Of a stretch of DNA of 10,729 nt, positions 1 to 6,316 are shown one piece after another. Within the stretch, counting starts at the first letter, position 1; each line of letters begins with the position of its first letter. The translations under genes were made by a program, and so were the position numbers. The notes under the pieces were generated by a model. It ran no database searches. It had not been told where the DNA came from and saw only the letters and a program-made list of their open reading frames with translations. Origin of the DNA: Gammaproteobacteria bacterium UBA4421 (GTDB lineage Bacteria > Pseudomonadota > Gammaproteobacteria > Pseudomonadales > Azotimanducaceae); NCBI GenBank assembly GCA_002389675.1, contig DGQF01000012.1, positions 43,540-54,268 on the forward strand. The letters run 5' to 3'.

Positions 1-147
1 GATCTGGACTTCATTGGCACTCGCGGAAACAGCGAGCCCTATGACGGGGTCATTTGGCTGGAGCAGCGCCGCAGCGCGGCCCAAAAACCCAATTTTCGTC
101 AAGCGCGGCGCACAGACAGTGAACAACTTCCTCTACCCGGCGGTTAG
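1..147 (+). CDS. C-terminal end of an FG-GAP/VCBS-repeat protein (5' end outside window)
   Basis: The frame is open from the first base and ends at TAG (145-147), giving 48 residues that begin DLDFIGTRGNSEPYDGVIWL. The stretch 'DLDF.GTRGNS..YDGV.WLEQ' resembles the last blade of FG-GAP/VCBS beta-propeller proteins, where a 'DGDGDLD' calcium loop leads into a strand and a 'WLEQ' ending. The last 25 or so residues are basic and polar (QRRSAAQKPNFRQARRTDSEQ) and look like an unstructured tail. Such proteins are normally secreted or bound to the cell surface. The upstream part cannot be seen, so neither the number of repeats nor any partner domain is known. The stop overlaps the stop of the convergent lipoprotein gene by three bases, leaving no room for a terminator between them. 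Family assignment is moderately sure; function is unknown. Confidence 0.6.
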   Translation, partial: DLDFIGTRGNSEPYDGVIWLEQRRSAAQKPNFRQARRTDSEQLPLPGG

Positions 148-3100
148 CCTGAGTTTTCGCTAACTAGAGCCAAGGCCACCAGTTCCGTCAATTCATCTTG
201 TCGACCCAAAGCCACGACAACATACTGCACGCCCTGCCACATGTAGGTCATTGGCGAGCCTGTTGGCCGCCCGTTAAGAGGTACCGCACGCAAAATTTCT
301 CCGGTAAATTTATCGAGAATATTCAGCGTGTTTAGCGCGCTGTTCTTATAGAAAAGCAAATCACCCGCAATCATGGAGGCAGAATTACCCATAATAGTTG
401 TATTTTCATCTCCAGCTTGCTGCCACAAGATTTCACCCTTGTTCATATCATAAGCGGTGATTGCAGAGCCCAGCCCTGGATATGGGGAGCCACTAGAGGG
501 GCCAAAAACAGGTTCGGGAAAGACATAATATAAGTTGGATTCATTGCCCTTTTGCAGTTGCACTACATAAGTCAACGGGCCAAACCCGTTGACATAGAGT
601 ATTTGAGTACCTGGGTCAAAAGAGGCGCCCCCCCAGTTTGCCCCACCACCCTCACCCGGGGTCATCACCAAACCGCGCGTATTGGGCGGCGTGTAAATTG
701 GGCCGATGTCAAAATTTTCTATCGACGAAGGATCAATAAAATCCTCTCGGACCACCCCTTGTCGCACAAATGGTGGCGGTTTAGTTGGAATAGGCTGAGT
801 CGCAGACGTCACTTCCCCGGGCACATCTGACTGCGGCACAGGGGTTTCGACAATTGGCCATATGGGCTCCCCGGTTTGTCTATCCAGCACATACACAAAC
901 CCTTGCTTACTCACTTGAGCCAGTGCTTTACGTGGCCTGTTATCAACGGTGATATCGATTAAATTGGGGGCAGCGGGTAAGTCGTAGTCCCAGATGTCGT
1001 GATGGACCGTCTGGTAATGCCACTGACGCTCACCGGTTCGACAATCTAAAGCAACCACGCTATTTGCAAATAAGTTGTCCCCCGGACGCCGCCCCCCATA
1101 GTAGTTGTTGGTCGGGCAGCTAACTGGCAGATAAACCATATTCAGGCTGCTATCAGCACTCATCGGAGCCCATACGTTCGTGTTGCCATTGTTTTGCCAA
1201 CTGCTCTCACCCCAGGTGTCGACACCATACTCCCCCTCCCTGGGAACCGTATGAAAGGTCCACAAGCGTTCGCCGGTGTTGAGATCAAAACCGCGAACAT
1301 CACCCGGTGGGGTCGGCGGCAATACCTCACCATCATGCACCTGAGAGCCAAGAATCAGCACATCGTCACACACAATTCCGGGCGAGGAATGACCTAATTG
1401 ACTGACCACACCTGCCAGATCGGGCACATCGGGTTGATTGTGCGCATTATCCAAACGCAACGTACTCTGGTTGAGGCGGGGAACATCAGACAGCAGATTG
1501 ACGGATCCATTACCGAGAGTGCCAAACGTCTCAACAGGCTTTCCATTAATGGCATCTAACGCAATCAAACGCGCGTCCCCCGTCGGCATGTGTATTTTTT
1601 TACCCTGGTGATCCTCAAAATAAGAAACACCTCGATGTAAAAAACCATTATTAGGCGGCCTTGCATACCGGTATGCCGCCGGATCGTAGACCCAAAGGGT
1701 TTGTCCTGTGGCCGCATCAATCGCTGCAACCTGGCTAAACGAAGTGCTGGTGTAGAGCACACCGTCTATCATTAGCGGCGTCGCCTCAAATACTGAATTT
1801 TGCGCTGTGGTGATATCGTTGTCGGGGGATCGCCACCGCCAAACGACCTCCAATTGGTCAATATTTTCAGCGCTTATCTGATGCAGCGGCGAAAATTTAT
1901 CGCTAGAAAGATTGCCCGCATAGTTCGGCCACGCACCATCACGCGTTCCCGCAACAAGCACATCACGCCCCGCAACCGCCTCGATAGAAGTTGTATACAC
2001 CGGACTGTCAGAACGTCCATTACCTACGACAAGTTCAATGGTATATTGCCCGGGCAGGTCCGGTATCAGATAGACAGTTTCTCCAATGCCTTGGATAACC
2101 GCCTCGCTGCCTGCTGGCACCCCAGACAACGACCATCGAAACGAGTTTCGGGAAGGCTCTAGGGTCTGGCTGCCTCCAGCCCACAGGGTTGTGCGACTGC
2201 CAACAACACTGACTTGATTGGGGTTCAGCTGTACTGCCGGGACTGGGCTTTGAACCGTTGGTTGGCGCACAGCGAGCGCCTCCCGAACCAGCCTGACGAA
2301 GGTTGTCACGTCGAAGTTTTCTGGCGCCTCGGTCACGTGGTAGTTTTCCCCGGTACGCACGGTTGAACCGTCCCCGTTACGCTCATATTCGCTGAATCGA
2401 ATGATCACCAGGTCATCTTCAGGGTAGACCGCTACAACTTGACCCTGCACACCCAACGCGGCAAACCCGCCCTCTACAGCGGGCCACCAAAAATAGCTAT
2501 ACGCACCACCTCGCGCAGCGAGCGTGCTGTCAGCAATCCAACTTTCAGAAATTAACTGATCATTCCCCCAAAGACCGTCACGTGCAAACAACAGCCCGAA
2601 GCGAGCAAAATCTCTCGGTACTGCATCCAAACAGCAATAGGTCAGCGAGTTTCCCGCACCGTCCGTCCACCACTGGCCGGAAAACCCTATAGCCTCACCA
2701 AAGGCGAGCGGTAAGTATTCTGCAGCGGAAACACCGGTAGCAGATCTCAACAACTCGCCGGCTATCATGACGTCAGCATTGGAATAGGTATAAAGCTTTT
2801 CCCCGGGGGTACCAACCAGTGGTCGATCAAGTGATACCGTCAGTTGATCGTTTGCACCGTACAAATCCGCACCATCTGGGACACCATCTTTGTCTGGGTC
2901 ACCGATAAGATCCAACGCCGTCCTGACCGTCATCAAATCTCGCACGGTGATGGCTGCTTTTTCCGTGCCGGCCCAACGAGGAATGTAATGGGCGAGGCGC
3001 TGATCCATACCATCGATTTCCGAACGCTCCACGGCAACACCAAGCAGCGCACTGGTAAAACTCTTTGCAACTGACCAACTGGTGACTAAGTCAGTTTGCC

Positions 3101-3446
3101 CCCTGGAGTCACTGTATCGTTCGGCAACGATATAACCGTTTTTTACAACAAGAACGGCACCGGTGGAATTGCCCTGGGCAAACGCATAGTCCAGCGCATC
3201 TTGCAGAGTATCGCTGCACATACCCTGAGCCTCAGGCGTGCTCTCTTGCCACTCTTGCGAGGGTATCACTTGGGAAAATGGGCCCTGCAAGGCTGCGCAA
3301 GCCTCAACATCATCTCCGCCCGCCGGCGGAGTTGTCGGCGTTAGTTGCGAATTTTGACTGTTGCCGGAACCGCCACCGCCACCGCCACAAGCACCCAGAC
3401 CAACAACTATAGCGAACCTAAAAAAGGTATTCACAAACTTCTTCAT
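144..3446 (-). CDS. Lipoprotein fusion: NylB/class C-like serine hydrolase + Ig-like linker + PQQ-dependent dehydrogenase
   Basis: One uninterrupted frame of 1100 codons, numbered here from the ATG at 3446-3444. An in-frame TTG one codon earlier (3449) is an equally possible start. A lipoprotein signal (KK, hydrophobic core, lipobox L-G-A-C with Cys20, then Gly, i.e. outer-membrane sorting) is followed by a Gly/Ser/Thr/Pro tether. Residues about 65-394 form a beta-lactamase/6-aminohexanoate-dimer-hydrolase-like domain (COG1680). It has S125-V-A-K128 and Y221-S-N223, and 'GVQGQ' near 332-336 in place of the penicillin-binding KTG. Residues about 404-491 look like an Ig/PKD-type linker. Residues about 495-1100 form a PQQ propeller of the glucose-dehydrogenase type: a 'SSDKFSPL..I...N' opening, repeated 'G-E-x-x-W' tryptophan-docking motifs, HHDIWDYD (D820 aligns by recall with catalytic Asp466 of E. 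coli Gcd) and VSKQG (K847, like its PQQ-binding Lys493). The five-helix membrane anchor of Gcd and any CxxCH heme domain are absent, so the electron acceptor is unknown. Substrates cannot be read from the sequence. Both domains look catalytically intact. Confidence 0.88.
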   Translation of the reverse strand: MKKFVNTFFRFAIVVGLGACGGGGGGSGNSQNSQLTPTTPPAGGDDVEACAALQGPFSQVIPSQEWQESTPEAQGMCSDTLQDALDYAFAQGNSTGAVLVVKNGYIVAERYSDSRGQTDLVTSWSVAKSFTSALLGVAVERSEIDGMDQRLAHYIPRWAGTEKAAITVRDLMTVRTALDLIGDPDKDGVPDGADLYGANDQLTVSLDRPLVGTPGEKLYTYSNADVMIAGELLRSATGVSAAEYLPLAFGEAIGFSGQWWTDGAGNSLTYCCLDAVPRDFARFGLLFARDGLWGNDQLISESWIADSTLAARGGAYSYFWWPAVEGGFAALGVQGQVVAVYPEDDLVIIRFSEYERNGDGSTVRTGENYHVTEAPENFDVTTFVRLVREALAVRQPTVQSPVPAVQLNPNQVSVVGSRTTLWAGGSQTLEPSRNSFRWSLSGVPAGSEAVIQGIGETVYLIPDLPGQYTIELVVGNGRSDSPVYTTSIEAVAGRDVLVAGTRDGAWPNYAGNLSSDKFSPLHQISAENIDQLEVVWRWRSPDNDITTAQNSVFEATPLMIDGVLYTSTSFSQVAAIDAATGQTLWVYDPAAYRYARPPNNGFLHRGVSYFEDHQGKKIHMPTGDARLIALDAINGKPVETFGTLGNGSVNLLSDVPRLNQSTLRLDNAHNQPDVPDLAGVVSQLGHSSPGIVCDDVLILGSQVHDGEVLPPTPPGDVRGFDLNTGERLWTFHTVPREGEYGVDTWGESSWQNNGNTNVWAPMSADSSLNMVYLPVSCPTNNYYGGRRPGDNLFANSVVALDCRTGERQWHYQTVHHDIWDYDLPAAPNLIDITVDNRPRKALAQVSKQGFVYVLDRQTGEPIWPIVETPVPQSDVPGEVTSATQPIPTKPPPFVRQGVVREDFIDPSSIENFDIGPIYTPPNTRGLVMTPGEGGGANWGGASFDPGTQILYVNGFGPLTYVVQLQKGNESNLYYVFPEPVFGPSSGSPYPGLGSAITAYDMNKGEILWQQAGDENTTIMGNSASMIAGDLLFYKNSALNTLNILDKFTGEILRAVPLNGRPTGSPMTYMWQGVQYVVVALGRQDELTELVALALVSENSG
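2865..2900 (-). other. Calcium-loop motif inside the hydrolase domain
   Basis: These codons encode DPDKDGVPDGAD (residues 183-194 of the fusion). The spacing D-x-D-x-D-G-x-x-D-x-x-D is the pattern of thrombospondin-3/dockerin-type calcium loops. It lies between the SxxK motif (residue 125) and the YSN motif (residue 221), just after 'DLMTVRTALDL', where NylB-like hydrolases carry a loop near the active site. Calcium binding is inferred from the pattern only. Confidence 0.6.
3369..3386. repeat. Three tandem ACCGCC hexamers coding a polyglycine tether
   Basis: Three perfect copies of the hexamer ACCGCC, read on the minus strand as GGC/GGT glycine codons. They encode most of a six-glycine run directly after lipobox Cys20 of the fusion lipoprotein. 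The run probably acts as a flexible spacer between lipid anchor and hydrolase. Short in-frame hexamer repeats can change copy number by slippage without breaking the frame, so tether length may vary between strains. Confidence 0.6.
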
Positions 3447-3449
3447 CAA

Positions 3450-3728
3450 TGCACTATCCTCCGCAAAGATTTCAAACCGGTACCGCTATCTTAATCACCG
3501 ACCCTTTGGTTCTATGTTATCTAACCACCAACTACAAGCCCACCCTCAGCGGGAAAACGCGGCAACCGCTTATTTCTGTTTGGCATTGTCATTCTTTGTA
3601 TTTTTGCCTCACCATAATTGTTGAGTCGTCTCTTGAGTTATCCCAGAGGGACCAAATGCGCGTATGCTTGGCAGCCAATCTGATGCACCAACCCTTTCAA
3701 GACCATGAGGTTTTGCAGTTTGCGCAAA
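3450..3728. promoter_or_regulatory. Divergent intergenic region between the fusion lipoprotein and the GPH transporter
   Basis: About 280 bases separate the two divergent start codons, and any promoters for both genes should lie here. The region holds no convincing gene: the plus-strand frames crossing it have no recognisable motif. I found no -35/-10 pair good enough to call for either direction. The only regular element is an 11-base palindrome, TTGGC-A-GCCAA (3668-3678), 51 bases before the transporter ATG. It could be a regulator half-site pair, but a match of this size may easily be chance. The shared region would allow one regulator to control both genes. Confidence 0.4.
3457..3462 (-). 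promoter_or_regulatory. Shine-Dalgarno site of the fusion lipoprotein gene
   Basis: GGAGGA on the minus strand is a near-complete anti-16S match, the clearest ribosome binding site in the window. It is 7 bases from the TTG at 3449 and 10 bases from the ATG at 3446. It therefore supports initiation here but does not decide between the two adjacent codons, which differ by one residue ahead of the signal peptide. Confidence 0.7.
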
Positions 3729-5090
3729 ATGAAAAGTGAATCAAATCAGAGCCAAAACCGCCTCCTTGCCGCTTACTCAGGCATCACCATGCCGATGGCC
3801 GCCATGGGCATGCCTATTGCCGTATATCTCCCCCGGTTCTACAGCGAAGGCATGGGGCTTTCTTTGGCCACCGTGGGACTTATTTTCACCCTAGCAAGAA
3901 TGTGGGATGTGGTAACCGATCCTCTAATGGGGATGGCGATAGACCGGTTTGACACGCGCTGGGGCCGCCGCAAACATTGGGTCGCTTTTTCCATTCCCAT
4001 CCTAATGCTTTCGGTGTGGATGGTATTTCTGCCGAACCCAGATTTGGTGACCCCCGCTTACCTGATGTTCTGGCTGCTGATTCTATATATTGGTTACACT
4101 ATGTTGGTGATCTCTCACCTGTCTTGGGGCGCAGAGCTGTCGACTAACTACGACGAACGATCAAGGTTATTCGGCTGGCGGGAAATCTTCACTATCGCAG
4201 GCATGACCATCGTTCTGGCGATTCCCGCATTTCTGGAATTAAACGGCCAATCGGATCAAACAACAAAAGTTGCAAGTATGGGATGGTTTTGTCTCGTACT
4301 TTTCCCCATCTTGGTCGTGCCCCTACTGATCTGGGTGCCTGATACAAAACGGTCGACCGACGCAAGCACCCTGCCTTGGCAACAGGCAATCAAGCTGATT
4401 ATTCACAATCGTGTGTTGTGGCGACTCCTTGTAGCAGACCTAATGACAGGGCTGGGAACCGCTGTATCGGGGGCACTCTATATCTTTTTTGCAGCCAATT
4501 ATTTTGATCTGCCCGAACACGCGAGCATCGCGTTACTGTTCTACTTTCTGGCAAGTTTTATTGCAATGCCCGTTTGGCTGAAGCTGGCATATGCACTGGG
4601 CAAAGATAATGCGCTCAAGGTTGCATTAGTATATGCGGTGTCCATTAACCTGGGTGTTATTCCCTTTGCTGAAGCCGGCAATGCCCTTGTCTTATGGGTG
4701 TTCACCATTCTGTTTGGCGTTGCGTTTGGTGCAGCACCCACCTTACTCAGATCAATGATGGCCGACCTCACCGATCAAGACGAACTGCAATCTGGTGAAA
4801 AGCGCGCCGGCCTTTTTTTTGCACTTCTGACCACCACAAGCAAAGCTGGCGCCGCATTCGGCGCAGGATTGAGCTTTGCGATCCTCGAGCTGGCTTTTGG
4901 GTTTACACCCGGCGCGGCGAACTCTCCCGCGGCATTACAGGGATTGTTGATGACCTATACGATAGGCTTTGCACTACCGATGTTCGCCGCGTACCTCGCG
5001 CTCCTACGCTATCCCCTTTCGCGGACTCGGCACGAAACAATAGTGGCGCAACTAAAAGCAAAACAGCTCCGTAAAGATGATCTTGTATGA
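3729..5090 (+). CDS. GPH-family (MFS) glycoside-cation symporter
   Basis: A 453-residue inner-membrane carrier with about twelve hydrophobic segments, usual for the glycoside-pentoside-hexuronide:cation symporter family. The family's cytoplasmic signatures are clear: 'ARMWDVVTDPLMGMAIDR' near residues 56-73 followed by the basic loop RWGRRKHW; 'WGAELSTNYDERSRLFGWRE' near 133-152 after helix 4; and 'MMADLTDQDELQSGEKRAG' near 343-361, the usual 'ADxxDxDExxTGxRxxG' motif before helix 10. Members import sugars or sugar acids with Na+ or H+. The exact substrate, and the cation used, cannot be read from sequence. The start is uncertain: ATG 3729 has no good ribosome site; TTG 3720 lies 9 bases after GAGG (3707-3710); ATG 3705 would add eight residues. 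The gene diverges from the PQQ fusion lipoprotein and precedes the DUF3429 gene on the same strand, possibly as an operon. Confidence 0.85.
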   Translation: MKSESNQSQNRLLAAYSGITMPMAAMGMPIAVYLPRFYSEGMGLSLATVGLIFTLARMWDVVTDPLMGMAIDRFDTRWGRRKHWVAFSIPILMLSVWMVFLPNPDLVTPAYLMFWLLILYIGYTMLVISHLSWGAELSTNYDERSRLFGWREIFTIAGMTIVLAIPAFLELNGQSDQTTKVASMGWFCLVLFPILVVPLLIWVPDTKRSTDASTLPWQQAIKLIIHNRVLWRLLVADLMTGLGTAVSGALYIFFAANYFDLPEHASIALLFYFLASFIAMPVWLKLAYALGKDNALKVALVYAVSINLGVIPFAEAGNALVLWVFTILFGVAFGAAPTLLRSMMADLTDQDELQSGEKRAGLFFALLTTTSKAGAAFGAGLSFAILELAFGFTPGAANSPAALQGLLMTYTIGFALPMFAAYLALLRYPLSRTRHETIVAQLKAKQLRKDDLV

Positions 5091-5141
5091 TCTGTTGCGC
5101 GCCACCGGCTTGAGCGGCTACTCTGCTGGCCACCACCGATC

Positions 5142-5588
5142 ATGACTAAGTTACACTATATCGCCCGAAAAACTTGGGTAGTCGCATTATCCGCTGCTGG
5201 TCTTTTACCGTTTGCGGCATTCACCCTGGCTACCGCGCTGGGCGAACCTTCCTTCCTATTCCCATTTATGCTCTATAGTCTGGCAATCACCTGTTTTCTT
5301 GCAGGCAGCTGGTGGGGCATTAGCCTCGCAAAAATGCCTGTAAACGCCGGTATTTTGATTGCTCCGATTGTCAGCAACGCGCTGGTCTTACTGAGCGTTA
5401 TTGCCCTGTGGCAGGGCAATAAGACGATATTTCTACTTAACCAAATTGTGGTTTTTTTGATCTTGCTTATTGGCGAACACATCTTGCGCCCCTTCACCCA
5501 GGCACCGCCCTATTACCGACATATGCGCCTCTGGGTCACATTGACCGTCATCGTCATTCATGTCTTGCAGTTATTGTTTAGCCTCTAA
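5142..5588 (+). CDS. DUF3429 family integral membrane protein
   Basis: 148 residues, almost entirely hydrophobic, with about five membrane segments (roughly residues 13-33, 38-60, 68-89, 95-112 and 128-147). The 'AAGLLPFAAFTLA' start, the 'LYSLAITCFLAGSWWG' segment (45-59) and the internal repeat-like spacing of glycines match the DUF3429 family as I recall it; members are of similar length and have no established function. The only charged loops are short, including 'GEHILRPFTQAPPYYRHMR' around 111-129. It begins 51 bases after the GPH transporter stop with no clear terminator between, so cotranscription is likely. I see no strong ribosome binding site ahead of the ATG. It could be an accessory membrane protein of the transporter or simply a neighbour. 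Family call is fairly sure, role unknown. Confidence 0.7.
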   Translation: MTKLHYIARKTWVVALSAAGLLPFAAFTLATALGEPSFLFPFMLYSLAITCFLAGSWWGISLAKMPVNAGILIAPIVSNALVLLSVIALWQGNKTIFLLNQIVVFLILLIGEHILRPFTQAPPYYRHMRLWVTLTVIVIHVLQLLFSL

Positions 5589-5631
5589 CCCGTCAGCTTT
5601 CTCTACCGCGCCGTGGGCCATATCGCTCGCC

Positions 5632-6225
5632 TCACCGCGCCCCCACAGCCTCAATCGAATCTATCTCAAGGGCAAACGGACCGTTTAGATTGTCAGCTAT
5701 CATCACACCAACGCTTTGAATCGATCTAAGATCAAGGGGTCTAGCCTGCACCCGCTGACCCCGCCAGGTGGCAACAAAGTCAGAAAATGGCAGTATGATG
5801 TCGCGCCACTGATCAGCCACTGTTTCAAATTCTGCTCGGTAGGCCACCGAGCGCCGACCGGTCATTAAGCGCATTTGGTAAGACCGTCCGTCGCCGCGAA
5901 TGCGCACCTTCAGACCCTCAAATGGTCCCAGATTCATCCTTTGAGGAATCGAGCGAATCGAGGCAAATCCGCCGCCGTTTAGATTCAATTTCCCGGTGAA
6001 GTGCAGCGCGCCATTGTTAACGCTGAACTGACTGGTTGAACGCCCGCCCATCACCGTGTCATTGACCACACCCCACTGCAGCACAGAGCCATCGTCTGAA
6101 TCGAAACTCGCCAGAACAACGGAATTAGGCGACCCCAAGCGAGCAGCGTCACCCTCTGATGCCCCACCAGCTCTGACCCCAGAACCCAATGAACACAGTA
6201 TAAAAATGATCAATAGCGCTTTCAT
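5632..6225 (-). CDS. Exported CIA30-domain (NDUFAF1-like) protein
   Basis: 197 residues. An N-terminal signal peptide (MKALLIIFILCSLGSGVRA, probable cleavage after VRA at residue 19) is followed by a short low-complexity stretch. A CIA30/NDUFAF1-type domain then runs from about residue 37 to the end. Signature parts are 'W51..VNDTVMGGRS' (51-63), 'F..GGGFASIRS' (about 82-92), 'GLKVRIRGDGR.Y' (104-116), 'WR...LPFSDF.ATWRG' (140-156) and the terminal 'IG.MIADN..GPF.LEIDSIEA'-like strand. Mitochondrial members assist complex I assembly. Bacterial ones have a galactose-binding-like jelly-roll fold and no proven role, and export here argues against a direct complex I role. It converges with DUF3429 (43-base gap) and diverges from the DUF5916 barrel gene. 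No Shine-Dalgarno sequence is visible, and the start codon lies within an inverted repeat. Confidence 0.82.
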   Translation of the reverse strand: MKALLIIFILCSLGSGVRAGGASEGDAARLGSPNSVVLASFDSDDGSVLQWGVVNDTVMGGRSTSQFSVNNGALHFTGKLNLNGGGFASIRSIPQRMNLGPFEGLKVRIRGDGRSYQMRLMTGRRSVAYRAEFETVADQWRDIILPFSDFVATWRGQRVQARPLDLRSIQSVGVMIADNLNGPFALEIDSIEAVGAR

Positions 6226-6242
6226 TCAACCAGATTGAATGA
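6222..6242. repeat. 8-base inverted repeat covering the CIA30 start codon
   Basis: TCATTCAA (6222-6229) and TTGAATGA (6235-6242) are perfect reverse complements around the five bases CCAGA. In the minus-strand transcript the second arm contains the CIA30 start codon ATG, so a hairpin would bury the initiation codon. As DNA the palindrome could be an operator facing the divergent DUF5916 gene. The symmetry is seen directly; either role is inference. Confidence 0.5.
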
Positions 6243-6316
6243 TTCGGGGTGAACAAGCCGTCAATCAAGCGTTAATTTTAGTAAGATCTACATTTAAAGA
6301 ACTACAAAAAATTTAA
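6226..6316. promoter_or_regulatory. Divergent region between CIA30 and DUF5916 genes
   Basis: These 91 bases must carry the upstream signals of both divergent genes. The half nearer the barrel gene (6271-6316) is AT-rich, with TAAGAT at 6282-6287 as a possible -10 element but no good -35 partner, so no promoter is called. The leader just before the GTG (ACAAAAAATTTAA) has no Shine-Dalgarno sequence. Such A-rich leaders can be used through ribosomal protein S1. Confidence 0.3.

Noticed and set aside
1800..2162. 120-codon plus-strand open frame opposite the PQQ fusion gene
   Set aside because: It overlaps the Ig-like linker and propeller start of a well-supported gene, and its translation is basic and motif-free.
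3668..3678. Palindrome TTGGC-A-GCCAA upstream of the transporter as a defined operator
   Set aside because: Only five paired bases; one such match in a 280-base region is quite likely by chance, and no known regulator consensus is matched in full.
3361..3739. Two overlapping plus-strand frames running from the lipoprotein start into the intergenic region
   Set aside because: They start inside the signal-peptide region of the fusion gene and end at or within the transporter start. Their proline- and histidine-rich translations resemble nothing and lack good ribosome sites.
5589..5631. Possible bidirectional terminator between the DUF3429 and CIA30 genes
   Set aside because: The GTGGG/CCCAC pairing is short, needs bulges and extends into the CIA30 coding end, and there is no T-run.
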